Positions 16,260-24,770 of a stretch of DNA of 47,335 nucleotides are shown one piece after another; positions within the stretch are counted from its first letter, which is position 1, and every line of letters starts with the position of its first letter. The DNA comes from CAYFMP01 sp964344215 (GTDB taxonomy: Bacteria > Pseudomonadota > Alphaproteobacteria > Rhodospirillales > Casp-alpha2). The stretch is taken from positions 1 to 47,335 of the forward strand of contig CAYFMP010000024.1 of assembly GCA_964344215.1 (NCBI GenBank), read 5' to 3'. The notes under the pieces were generated by a model that saw nothing but the letters and a program-made list of their open reading frames with translations, was not told the DNA's origin and did no database searches. Made by a program: the position numbers and the translations under genes.

Positions 16260-17018
16260 ATGTTGAATTCACTCGCTCTTACCGACCCTCAGGTCGAAGA
16301 CTTCGAACGCGACGGCTTTCTCGTCCTCCGCGGCGCTTTCTCGGCCGCCGAAGCGGCGCAATTCCAGACCTGGACGGATGAGCTGTTGGCGCTGCCCGAG
16401 GAAAGCGGCAAACATTGGGTCTACCACGAGACCAGCATGAAGGAGGCCGGCAGGGACCTGGTCTCGCGAATCGAGAACATCGGCCCTTTCCATGCCGGGT
16501 TCAAGGAATTGAGCGAAGCCGTCAAACCGGCCGTCGGCCAACTGCTCGGCGAGGAGGCGGTGCTGTTCAAGGAAAAGATCAACTTCAAGATGCCGGGCGG
16601 CGACGGTTTCAAGCCGCACCAGGATTCGCAGGCCGGATGGGACGATTACGCCGACTTCTTCATCAGCGTATTGGTCGGTATCGACGCCGCCACCGTCGAG
16701 AACGGCTGCCTACAGATGTGCGCCGGCCACCACCGGGACGGCCTGTACCGGATGTGGGAACCCCTGACCGACGAGGACATGGCGGAAATGGAGTTCGTGC
16801 ATGTGCCGACGGAGCCCGGCGATGTCGTGTTCTTCGACTGCTATACGCCGCACGGTTCGGAACCCAATATGAGCGACAAGATCCGGCGCCTTTACTTCGC
16901 CACCTACAACCGCCTATCGGCCGGTGACCATCTCGCCCGTTACTACGCCGACAAACACGAAAGCTACCCGCCGGACATCGACCGCGTCCCCGACAAGGAA
17001 TACGTCTTCCGCGTCTAG
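16260..17018 (+). CDS. Phytanoyl-CoA dioxygenase family oxygenase, PhnY/TmpA-like
   Basis: A 252-residue Fe(II)/2-oxoglutarate dioxygenase. The iron ligands are H120 and D122 (PHQDSQAGW) and H198 (YTPHGSEP). R209 or R210 should bind 2-oxoglutarate. The segments FKEKINFKMPGGDGFKPHQD and ENGCLQMCAGHH resemble the PhnY*/TmpA group, which hydroxylates 2-aminoethylphosphonate or its trimethyl form next to phosphorus. The nearby phosphonopyruvate decarboxylase makes a phosphonate substrate plausible. It starts the plus-strand pair with the permease gene 20 nt downstream. Other small-molecule substrates of the family cannot be excluded. Confidence 0.75.
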   Translation: MLNSLALTDPQVEDFERDGFLVLRGAFSAAEAAQFQTWTDELLALPEESGKHWVYHETSMKEAGRDLVSRIENIGPFHAGFKELSEAVKPAVGQLLGEEAVLFKEKINFKMPGGDGFKPHQDSQAGWDDYADFFISVLVGIDAATVENGCLQMCAGHHRDGLYRMWEPLTDEDMAEMEFVHVPTEPGDVVFFDCYTPHGSEPNMSDKIRRLYFATYNRLSAGDHLARYYADKHESYPPDIDRVPDKEYVFRV

Positions 17019-17038
17019 GCGCGGAGGGAAGCGGCGAG

Positions 17039-17887
17039 ATGGACCCGCTTGTCCTGGTCCTGGTCCTGAGCGCCGCGGTCTGCCACGCCAGCTGGAACGC
17101 CTTGCTGAAAAGCGGACCGAGCCCCTGGGTTCGGATGGGGATCACCATCGGCATCAGCGGCGTCTGCGGCCTGGCGATGATACCGTTCTTCCCGGTCCCG
17201 GAAGCCAGAGCCTGGCCTTACCTGCTCGGTTCCTCCGCCGCGCATCAGATCTATTTCGTCACCGTCTGCCTCGGCTATCGGTACGGCGATCTGTCGCAGG
17301 TCTATCCCATCCAGCGCGGCATCGCGCCCTTCCTGGTCGCCGTCGGCGCCTATCTGTTCGCCGGCGAGACCCTGACGCCCTACGGCGTCGCCGCCGTCAC
17401 CATCATCTGCTTGGCCATTCTCAGCCTTGCGTTCGGTGAGCGCCGCCACGGCACCAACGTCAGGGCCGTCGCTATCGCCTTCGTTACCGGGTCGATCATC
17501 GCCACCTACACGCTGTTCGACGGCCTGGGCGGCCGGTCGTCGGGCGACGTGTGGGGTTATATCGCCTGGCTCAACTTCATCGACGCCATCCCGTTCTGCC
17601 TGGTCGTCGCTTACTTGGCCCGACATCAGCCGGTCGGCAGATTAAAGACCGATTTTAGAGCCGGAACGGTCGGCGGGGTGCTGGCCTTCATAGCCTATGC
17701 GATGGTGATCTGGGCGCTGTCGATCACGCCGATGACTTACGTCTCGGCGCTCCGCGAGACGAGTGTCGTGATTGCCGCCTTCATCGGCAGCCGGATATTG
17801 AACGAGCCTTTCGGGGGGCGGCGCATTGCGGCGTCCGCCCTGGTCGCGGCCGGTGTCATCCTGCTACAGGCCAGCAAGGCGCTTTGA
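17039..17887 (+). CDS. EamA/DMT-family permease
   Basis: A 282-residue inner-membrane protein with about ten hydrophobic helices and two EamA-type halves. The first half ends near LSLAFGERRH (about 140) and the second near LLQASKAL. Motifs include HASWNALLKSG near the N-terminus and RETSVVIAAFIGSRILNEPF in the second half, both common in DMT permeases. The substrate is unknown. It lies 20 nt after the dioxygenase and is probably co-transcribed, so it may move a phosphonate, amino compound or lipid intermediate. It converges with the nucleotidyltransferase, with 6 nt between stops. Confidence 0.78.
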   Translation: MDPLVLVLVLSAAVCHASWNALLKSGPSPWVRMGITIGISGVCGLAMIPFFPVPEARAWPYLLGSSAAHQIYFVTVCLGYRYGDLSQVYPIQRGIAPFLVAVGAYLFAGETLTPYGVAAVTIICLAILSLAFGERRHGTNVRAVAIAFVTGSIIATYTLFDGLGGRSSGDVWGYIAWLNFIDAIPFCLVVAYLARHQPVGRLKTDFRAGTVGGVLAFIAYAMVIWALSITPMTYVSALRETSVVIAAFIGSRILNEPFGGRRIAASALVAAGVILLQASKAL

Positions 17888-17893
17888 GGCCGG

Positions 17894-18691
17894 TCAGTCG
17901 CCGGATGCCCGCTCGCGAATTTCGGGGGCCCCGGCGGGTTCCGCGAAGGTTTCCGCCAGTCGCGGCAGGATGATGTTCTCGGCCCGAATCAGGTCGCTCG
18001 GGAAGTCGATTTCGATCCACGGCAGGCCCGTGATGTCCTCGCAACCGAAACGCCCCGGTGGTTCGTTCTTGAGAACATGGCAGAAGGCTTCCTCGTAGTT
18101 CACCTCCAACTCGCCGTCCTCGACGAACCTGTCGGTGCGGTCGGCAATCTTGGCGGCGATGTCGGGAGACATCCTGAAGAATCCGGGCCACTCGCCGGCG
18201 ACGTCGTGCGCCTCGGTGACCCGTTTTCCGAAATCGACCGCGATGCCGTCGCGGATGCACAGCTTAACCGGGTCCTCGCCGGGTTCCAGGTTGCGGTCGT
18301 AGATGAAACAGGTGTCGTGCGGGGATTTGACGAGGCGTTCGAGAACGATCGGGTGATAGAGAACGTCGGCGTCCATGAACAACACATCGTCGCCTTCGCG
18401 CAGGACCGGCGCGCCCGTCCACAGCGACAGGATCGGTCCCTCCTCAAAACGCGGGTTGAAGATCGATCGGACGAACCCTTCCGGTGCGTGGGCGTCGGCT
18501 TCGGCCAGGAGATCGTCGCGGCGGTGACCGACGATCAACACCAGCTCGTCGACGCCGAACTCCTGGAGAAATTCGATATGACGCTGCAAAAGCGTCTTGC
18601 CGTCGAACCTGAGCAAGGCCTTCGGCGGCTCGTAATTGTCGTCGCCATAGAGCCGCCGGCCGATACCGGCAGCCAACATCAGAGCTTTCAT
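17894..18691 (-). CDS. MobA-like nucleotidyltransferase (PntC/LicC-type candidate)
   Basis: A 265-residue sugar-nucleotidyltransferase-fold enzyme. The NTP-binding loop is LAAGIGRR (6-13), followed by PPKALL (22-27). The metal-binding DAD is at 107-109 (FMDADVLYH). Later segments include EVNYEEAF and LPWIEIDFPSDL, the latter typical of enzymes that activate small phospho-alcohols, such as LicC and PntC. Next to phosphonopyruvate decarboxylase and CDP-alcohol phosphotransferases, the likely role is CTP activation of an aminoethylphosphonate-like head group. Activation of phosphocholine or a sugar phosphate is an alternative. hpnA lies 73 nt upstream on the same strand. Confidence 0.75.
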   Translation of the reverse strand: MKALMLAAGIGRRLYGDDNYEPPKALLRFDGKTLLQRHIEFLQEFGVDELVLIVGHRRDDLLAEADAHAPEGFVRSIFNPRFEEGPILSLWTGAPVLREGDDVLFMDADVLYHPIVLERLVKSPHDTCFIYDRNLEPGEDPVKLCIRDGIAVDFGKRVTEAHDVAGEWPGFFRMSPDIAAKIADRTDRFVEDGELEVNYEEAFCHVLKNEPPGRFGCEDITGLPWIEIDFPSDLIRAENIILPRLAETFAEPAGAPEIRERASGD

Positions 18692-18764
18692 CGGAAACCC
18701 GACCGACTATTCCGTTTTCGCGAGCGATTCATAGTGGCCCCGGCACGGTTCGGCAAGCGCAGCC

Positions 18765-19751
18765 TTACCCGAGGTAGCCGTTTTCGCGGAACCACGTGAT
18801 GGCGTCTTCGAGAGCCCGCCGGGCCGGGCCGGGTGTGTAATCGAGGTCGCGCTTGGCCTTGGCGCTGGAGAAGAACATCTTCTTACGCGCCATCCTGATG
18901 CCGTCGACGGTGACGAAGGGCTCCGTGCCGCCGCTGATCCGCGTCCATGCCTCGGCCAGATGCGCGATCGGCATGATTGCAGCGTGCGGAATTCGCATCT
19001 TCGGGGCGCGGCCGCCGGTGATGTCGGCGACAGCAGCGAGAATATCGCGCAATTCCATATTGTCGCCGCCGAGGACGTAGCGTTCCCCTATCCTTCCTTT
19101 GTCGAAGGCGAGCAGGTGCCCGTCGGCCACGTCGTCGACATGAACGACGTTCAATCCGGTATCGACATAAGCCGGCATCCGCCCCGAAGCCGCCTCGACG
19201 ATCATGCGTCCGGTCGGGGTCGGCTTGACATCTCGAGGGCCGATCGGCGTTGACGGGTTGACGATAACGGCAGGCAGGTCGTCGGCCTCGACCAGAGCGT
19301 CGACTTCCCTTTCGGCCATGAATTTTGATTGTTTGTACGGCCCGATCATGTCCTCGAACCGGACCGGCGTATCCTCGTCGCCGTCGCCGCCCGGGACAAT
19401 GCCGAGGGTGGCGACGCTACTGGTGTAGACGATGCGTTCGACACCGGTTTCCAACGCCGCCAACATAATGGCCCGAGTGCCGTCGACGTTGGCGCTGAAC
19501 ATGCGTTGGGGCTCTCGGGTCCATAGCCGGTAGTCGGCCGCCACGTGAAACAGACCGCGGCAACCCGAAAGCGCCTTGCGCAGGGTTCCGGGTTCCATCA
19601 AATCGCCTTCGACGAGCTCGGTGTCGAGTCCTTCGACGTTGCGCCGATCGCTGCTCGGACGCACCAAAGCACGCGTTGCTTCTCCCCTTCCTGCGAGCTT
19701 TCTCAAGACCGCCGAGCCAACGAAGCCGGAGGCGCCGGTAACCAGGATCAT
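18765..19751 (-). CDS. hpnA: HpnA, hopanoid-associated NAD-dependent sugar epimerase
   Basis: A 328-residue extended short-chain dehydrogenase/reductase. The NAD-binding TGASGFVG is at 5-12 and the catalytic YxxxK pair is Y139/K143 (GPYKQSKFMAE). HpnA-specific strings include FHVAADYRLWTREP, NPSTPIGPRDVKPTPTG, LNVVHVDDVADGHLLAF and DGIRMARKKMFFSSAKA. The family is tied to hopanoid loci and is thought to modify the side-chain sugar. Length is normal. It is divergent from ispH, with about 180 nt between the starts. Confidence 0.92.
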   Translation of the reverse strand: MILVTGASGFVGSAVLRKLAGRGEATRALVRPSSDRRNVEGLDTELVEGDLMEPGTLRKALSGCRGLFHVAADYRLWTREPQRMFSANVDGTRAIMLAALETGVERIVYTSSVATLGIVPGGDGDEDTPVRFEDMIGPYKQSKFMAEREVDALVEADDLPAVIVNPSTPIGPRDVKPTPTGRMIVEAASGRMPAYVDTGLNVVHVDDVADGHLLAFDKGRIGERYVLGGDNMELRDILAAVADITGGRAPKMRIPHAAIMPIAHLAEAWTRISGGTEPFVTVDGIRMARKKMFFSSAKAKRDLDYTPGPARRALEDAITWFRENGYLG

Positions 19752-19930
19752 GTCGAACTCTTTCCCCCGTCGATCGGGCTGGCGTTTCCGAAACGGTTGG
19801 GCTAGAAAGCCGGGCCTTCACCTTTCGGGGTTTAGACCTTATCTTCAAATCTAACCGCTTGTCGTGGGCAAGCGTGGCAAATCGCCCCACCCCCTGGCAA
19901 GCCTTGAGAACAGCATCGCGAGAGCGTCAC

Positions 19931-20893
19931 ATGAAAAAGCCGTTGAAGGTTCTGCTCGCCAGCCCACGCGGTTTTTGCGCCGGAGTCGAACGCGCCATCG
20001 AAATCGTCGAACGTGCGCTCGAGATTTACGGCCCGCCCGTCTATGTCCGCCACGAAATCGTCCACAACAAGCACGTGGTCGAGTCGCTTCGGGCCAAGGG
20101 CGCGGTGTTCGTCGAGGAGGTCGACGACATTCCCGAAGGAGCCAACACCGTGTTCAGCGCCCACGGCGTCTCGGAAGCGGTCGAAATCGCGGCCCGCCAG
20201 CGCAATCTGCCGGTCATTGACGCGACCTGCCCGCTGGTCTCGAAAGTCCACAAGGAAGGCCAGAACCACGCCAAGAAAGAACGTCAGGTCATTCTCATCG
20301 GCCACGCCGGCCACCCCGAGGTCGAAGGCACGCAAGGCCGCATTCCGGGCGGCGTCTTGCTGATCACCGATGTCGAGGATGTCGCGGGACTGCGAGTGGA
20401 GGATCCGGACAGGTTGGCCTATGTGACCCAAACGACGCTGGGCGTCGACGAGACCCGCGACGTCATCGAGGCCTTGAAGAAGCGTTTCCCCAGTATCGTC
20501 GGCCCCGACGTCAAGGACATCTGTTATGCCACCCAGAACCGTCAGCAGGCGGTCCGGAACATGGTCTCGCAAGTCGACCTGCTTTTGGTCGTCGGCGCCA
20601 CCAACAGTTCCAATTCCAACCGCTTGCGCGACCTCGGCTTCGAACTCGGGACACCGAGCTACCTGGTCGAGGACGCCGAAGCGCTCGACCCGGCCTGGCT
20701 CGACGGCGTCCGGTCGGTCGGCGTGACGGCCGGTGCTTCGGCGCCGGAGGAATTGGTCCAGGGGCTGATCGAACGTCTCAAGGATTTCGGCGAAGTCGAG
20801 TTGCACGAACTGTCGGGGGTGGAGGAGAGTATCATCTTCAAACTACCGCGCGCGCTGGCCGAGGCGACGGCCGAGGCGACGGCGGGAGCATAG
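19931..20893 (+). CDS. ispH: 4-hydroxy-3-methylbut-2-enyl diphosphate reductase (IspH)
   Basis: A 320-residue iron-sulfur enzyme, the last step of the MEP pathway, which makes IPP and DMAPP. The three [4Fe-4S] cysteines are C16 (PRGFCAGVERA), C100 (DATCPLVSKVH) and C198 (DICYATQNRQ). HEIVHNKHVV and FSAHGVS are also present. The ATG at 19931 was chosen over upstream in-frame starts because the conserved KVLLASPRGFCAGV begins immediately. hpnH follows after 3 nt, so isoprenoid supply and hopanoid elongation are co-transcribed. Confidence 0.95.
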   Translation: MKKPLKVLLASPRGFCAGVERAIEIVERALEIYGPPVYVRHEIVHNKHVVESLRAKGAVFVEEVDDIPEGANTVFSAHGVSEAVEIAARQRNLPVIDATCPLVSKVHKEGQNHAKKERQVILIGHAGHPEVEGTQGRIPGGVLLITDVEDVAGLRVEDPDRLAYVTQTTLGVDETRDVIEALKKRFPSIVGPDVKDICYATQNRQQAVRNMVSQVDLLLVVGATNSSNSNRLRDLGFELGTPSYLVEDAEALDPAWLDGVRSVGVTAGASAPEELVQGLIERLKDFGEVELHELSGVEESIIFKLPRALAEATAEATAGA

Positions 20894-20896
20894 CCC

Positions 20897-22063
20897 ATGC
20901 CCGTTCCCCTCATCCAGCAGCTTCGGGTCGGCGCCTACATCATGAAACAGCGCCTGGCCGGCCGCAGCCGTTATCCGCTCGTCCTGATGCTGGAGCCGTT
21001 GTTTCGGTGCAATCTGGCCTGTCCCGGATGCGGCAAGATCGACTACGAGGACGATATCCTCAACAAGCGCCTGAGCGTCCGGGAATGTCTGGATGCGGTC
21101 GATGAGTGCGGCGCGCCGGTCGTTTCCATCCCCGGCGGCGAGCCTCTGATCCACAAGAACATCCGGGAGATCGTCGAAGGCATCATCGGGCGCAAGAGGT
21201 TCGTTTACCTGTGCACCAATGCCTTGTTATTGGAAAAGAAACTCGACCAGTTCACGCCGTCGCCCTATCTGACGTTTTCGGTCCACCTCGACGGTCTCGA
21301 GCATCATCACGACCGTGCCGTCGATCAGGACGGGGTTTTCAAACAGGCGGTTGCGGCGATCCGGGCCGCCAAGGAACGGGGGTTCCGAGTCAACCTCAAC
21401 TGCACGCTGTTCGACCAGATGACCGCCGAGGAAGCGGCCGAGTTCTTCAGTTTCGCCATGGACGACCTCGGTGTCGAGGGCATCACCATCTCACCCGGTT
21501 ACGCCTATGAACGAGCCGCCGACCAGGAGCACTTCCTGAACCGGCAGCGGACCAAGCAGCTGTTCCGCGACATCTTCAGACTCAAGGGCGACAGGAAGTG
21601 GCGGTTCAGCCAGTCGACCCTGTTCATGGATTTTTTGGCCGGCAACCAGGCTTACGAATGCACACCCTGGGGCAATCCGACCCGCAACGTGTTCGGCTGG
21701 CAGCGGCCGTGTTACCTGCTGGGCGAGGGATATGCCGACAGCTTCAAACAGTTGATGGAAGAGACGCGGTGGGACGACTATGGCACCGGCCGCTACGAGA
21801 AATGCGCCGACTGCATGGTTCATTGCGGGTATGAGGCGACCGCCGTCAGCGATACCGTTGCCCACCCGTTGAAGGCGTTTGGCGTCTACCTGAAAGGCAT
21901 CGACACCGAGAAACCGATGGCTCCTGAGATCCCGCTGGACAACCAGCGCCCGGCCGAGTTCGTGTTCGAGGGCTTGGTCAAGACCCTGACCCAGCAGCGC
22001 GAAGAGGAAGAGGCCTTACGTCAATCCGAACGTCGGGCCGGCGGCTCCAGCAACGCGGCGTAG
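20897..22063 (+). CDS. hpnH: HpnH, radical SAM adenosylhopane synthase
   Basis: A 388-residue radical SAM enzyme that joins the 5'-deoxyadenosyl group to diploptene to form adenosylhopane, the first step to C35 hopanoids. The cluster motif is C38, C42, C45 (FRCNLACPGCGK). PGGEPLIH and FSVHLDGLEHHHD follow. A C-terminal cysteine group (YEKCADCMVHCGYE) probably belongs to the family SPASM-like extension. The start overlaps the end of the ispH ribosome-binding context, with a 3-nt gap. Its last 48 nt overlap the 3' end of hpnG on the opposite strand. Confidence 0.94.
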   Translation: MPVPLIQQLRVGAYIMKQRLAGRSRYPLVLMLEPLFRCNLACPGCGKIDYEDDILNKRLSVRECLDAVDECGAPVVSIPGGEPLIHKNIREIVEGIIGRKRFVYLCTNALLLEKKLDQFTPSPYLTFSVHLDGLEHHHDRAVDQDGVFKQAVAAIRAAKERGFRVNLNCTLFDQMTAEEAAEFFSFAMDDLGVEGITISPGYAYERAADQEHFLNRQRTKQLFRDIFRLKGDRKWRFSQSTLFMDFLAGNQAYECTPWGNPTRNVFGWQRPCYLLGEGYADSFKQLMEETRWDDYGTGRYEKCADCMVHCGYEATAVSDTVAHPLKAFGVYLKGIDTEKPMAPEIPLDNQRPAEFVFEGLVKTLTQQREEEEALRQSERRAGGSSNAA

Positions 22064-22699
22064 CGTTCGAAGCGCCCGATTGCTGTCTCCGGCCAATGCC
22101 AGCAAGGCGGCGATATCCCAGGGCCGGCGCATAAGTCCGGTGATCACAGCACCGTAACGGATCCCGCCGTCGTCGTTTATCCCTGCCAGCAGCCATTCAG
22201 GGACGGCCTGGCCGCTGGTGTCGGAAACGGCGCGAACGACCAGGAGAGGAACGCCCGATTCGTTCGCGGCCGCGGCAATTTCGTGGCTTTCCATATCGAC
22301 GGCAAGCGCCCCGGTCGCGTCATATAGGGCGGTTTTGGCCGACGGCGTCGTCAGCGCGGTTTCGGAACCGAAGACGGTGCCTTCGAGCAGGTTGCCTTCG
22401 TTCTCCAGGCTGCCGACGAGGCGCTTGCGCCAATCGACGGCCGTTTCGAACCTCCGGCCCGACGAATCGACCACCGCATCGGCAACGATCAACGTGCCGA
22501 CAGGCACTTGCGGCGCCAGCCCACCGGCGGTGCCGAAACTGATCAGCCCGTCGCATCCTTCGGCGATGAATTCGTTGGCGATCTTCCCGGCCCGGCCGGG
22601 CCGGGTTCCGGTGCAGCGCAGGGAGATGAAGGAGGCGGCGGGCGTGTCGGTCAGGCAGTCGGCTTCACGGGTCAAGCCCGTGATCACTCCGAGACGCAT
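22016..22699 (-). CDS. hpnG: HpnG, adenosylhopane nucleosidase/phosphorylase
   Basis: A 227-residue protein of the MTA/SAH nucleosidase fold. It opens with RLGVITGLTREADCL, has GLISFGTAGGLAP near 70-85 and ends its core with VDMESHEIAAAANES and VVRAVSDTSGQ, the purine-nucleosidase signature. HpnG removes adenine from adenosylhopane to give ribosylhopane. The start is 3 nt after the shc stop on the same strand. It is the last gene of the hpnM-to-hpnG operon and overlaps hpnH tail to tail by 48 nt. Confidence 0.9.
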   Translation of the reverse strand: MRLGVITGLTREADCLTDTPAASFISLRCTGTRPGRAGKIANEFIAEGCDGLISFGTAGGLAPQVPVGTLIVADAVVDSSGRRFETAVDWRKRLVGSLENEGNLLEGTVFGSETALTTPSAKTALYDATGALAVDMESHEIAAAANESGVPLLVVRAVSDTSGQAVPEWLLAGINDDGGIRYGAVITGLMRRPWDIAALLALAGDSNRALRTLRRVAGAAGPTFGLT

Positions 22700-22702
22700 C
22701 GC

Positions 22703-24679
22703 TCATAGACCGAACTGCGGGAACTTGTCGTTGCGCTTCTTCAAGTTCCGGTACCGCGCCAGGGTCCACAGCGGGAAAAAGGCGCTGTAGCCGTGGTAAC
22801 GCAGATAGAAGACCCGCGGAAACCCGACCGCGTTGAAGTATTCCTCGTGCCATTTGCCGCCGTCGCGCTCGGCCTTGAGCAGGTAGTCGATGCCGCCCTT
22901 GACGCTGACACTGTCGACCTCACCAGCCGCCATCAACCCCAAGACGGCCCATGCGGTCTGCGACGGGGTGCTGGTCTTGACCTCGTCGCGGCGGTGCTGC
23001 CAGTAGCTGGCGCAGTCTTCTCCCCAACCGCCGTCGGGGCTTTGTCGTCCCTTCAGCCAATCGACCGCCTTGGCGACGTAGGGGGCCGTCATATCCTCGC
23101 CGGCCGCGTTCAAGGCGCACAGCACGGACCAGGTGCCGTAGACGTAGTTGTTGCCCCAGCGCCCGAACCAGGAGCCGTTGTCCTCCTGTTCACGGCGCAG
23201 ATAGGCGAGCGCCTTGGCCACCGACGGATGGTCGCGCCCGTAGCCCAGCTGGGCCAGCATGCCGAGGCAGCGCGCCGTCACGTCGGCGGTCGGCGGGTCC
23301 AAGAGCGCGCCATGATCGGCGAACGGTATGTGCTGCAGAATGTAGTGCTCGTTGTCGGCGTCGAAAGCACCCCAACCGCCGTTCTTGCTCTGCATGCCGA
23401 TGATCCACTCGGCGCCGCGTTCGATGGATTCCTTGTACTTCTCCGGATCGGTTCGGTGCAGAGCCATGACGACGACGGCGGTATCGTCGACGTCGGGATA
23501 ATGGTCGTTCCAGTATTGAAACGCCCAGCCGCCGGGCCTAACGTGACCTCTGGTGGCCTTCCAGTCGCCCTTGACCTCGAGAATCTGGCGACCGAGAAGC
23601 CATTCGGCGGCATTTTCCAGGGTCGGATCGTCGCCTTCGAGGCCGACTTCGAGCATGGCGTGCGACGCCAGTCCCGTATCCCAAACCGGCGACAGGCAGG
23701 GTTGGCAGTATCCGGCATCGCCGTTCAGCGCCAACAGCTTGTCGACGGCTTGGCGGGCGATCACATAGTCTTCATGATCGCGCGGATAGCCAAGCGTATG
23801 GTAGGCCATCACCGTATTGGCGATGGCCGGAAAGATGCCGCCGAGGCCGTCGTCGCCGTTAAGGCGTTCCTCGATGAATTCGATCGCTTTCTCGACGCCC
23901 TTTCTTTCCCAGGATTTCGGTATGAACCGCTGGGCGCCCTGCATCAAGCGGTCGATGCCCAAGAAAACTTCGCCGATCCAATGGCCGGTCGGATTGACCA
24001 TGTAATCCGTTTCCCGGTCGGGCGGCACGACGAAAAGCTCGTCGATCCCGATGCCGCGCGGGTTGACGGCTTTCGGTTTCAGCGTCGTCAGAATGAACAA
24101 CGGGACCATGACGGTGCGCGACCAGTAGGAGACCTTGTCGAGATGAAACAACGATATCTTTGGCAACAGCATCGCCTCGACCCTGATCACCGGAACCGCC
24201 CGCCACGGCACCTGCTCGAACAGGGCCAGCGCAATTCGGGTAAAGACGTTCGATTTCGCGGCCCCACCGTGCGCCAGGATGGCGTGGCGGGCTTTGACCA
24301 TGTGCGGCGCTTCCGGGTCGTCACCAACCAATTTCAAGGCGTAATATGCCTTTACCGAAGCGCTCATGTTGAAATCGCCGTCGTGGTAGAGCGGCCAGCC
24401 GCCGTGCTTGGCTTCTTGGATGGAGCGCAGATAGGCGGCCAATTTCGACTCGATTTCGTCGTCGATATCGCCGAGGAAGTGATTGAGAAAGATATACTCG
24501 GCCGGAATTGTGGCATCGGCTTCGAGTTCGAATGCCCAATGACCGTCGTCGGCCTGGCGCGCGACGAGCCATGCCCTGGCTTCTTCGATCGCTCCGTCGA
24601 TCTCGCTGTCATCGGAGACGAGCGCGTCAGCGCTCGGCGTCGCCATCCGGTCGAGCATCACCATGTGCGTTTGCCCCAA
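22703..24679 (-). CDS. shc: Squalene-hopene cyclase
   Basis: A 658-residue monotopic membrane cyclase that turns squalene into hopene and diplopterol. The protonating DVDDTA motif is at 396-401. Repeated QW motifs are visible, including QADDGHWAF, QSKNGGWGAF, QEDNGSWFGRWG and QSPDGGWGED. Length matches bacterial Shc (about 630-680). Several possible starts exist within the first 12 residues; the first ATG gives a short leader before the conserved IDGAIEEARAWL. It sits between hpnE (91 nt upstream) and hpnG (3 nt downstream). Confidence 0.97.
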   Translation of the reverse strand: MGQTHMVMLDRMATPSADALVSDDSEIDGAIEEARAWLVARQADDGHWAFELEADATIPAEYIFLNHFLGDIDDEIESKLAAYLRSIQEAKHGGWPLYHDGDFNMSASVKAYYALKLVGDDPEAPHMVKARHAILAHGGAAKSNVFTRIALALFEQVPWRAVPVIRVEAMLLPKISLFHLDKVSYWSRTVMVPLFILTTLKPKAVNPRGIGIDELFVVPPDRETDYMVNPTGHWIGEVFLGIDRLMQGAQRFIPKSWERKGVEKAIEFIEERLNGDDGLGGIFPAIANTVMAYHTLGYPRDHEDYVIARQAVDKLLALNGDAGYCQPCLSPVWDTGLASHAMLEVGLEGDDPTLENAAEWLLGRQILEVKGDWKATRGHVRPGGWAFQYWNDHYPDVDDTAVVVMALHRTDPEKYKESIERGAEWIIGMQSKNGGWGAFDADNEHYILQHIPFADHGALLDPPTADVTARCLGMLAQLGYGRDHPSVAKALAYLRREQEDNGSWFGRWGNNYVYGTWSVLCALNAAGEDMTAPYVAKAVDWLKGRQSPDGGWGEDCASYWQHRRDEVKTSTPSQTAWAVLGLMAAGEVDSVSVKGGIDYLLKAERDGGKWHEEYFNAVGFPRVFYLRYHGYSAFFPLWTLARYRNLKKRNDKFPQFGL

Positions 24680-24770
24680 TTCACGGTCGATTTCGGAAAA
24701 GACCCGAAAGCCTCGCGTACCCCAAAAATTCCTTCAACGAGCCCTGTTTTGTCAAAATTGACCGTGATGA

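Noticed and set aside
22016..22063. Frameshift or misassembly as the cause of the hpnH/hpnG overlap
   Set aside because: Both proteins have normal lengths and intact motifs, and both stop codons are clear, so a genuine overlap is simpler.
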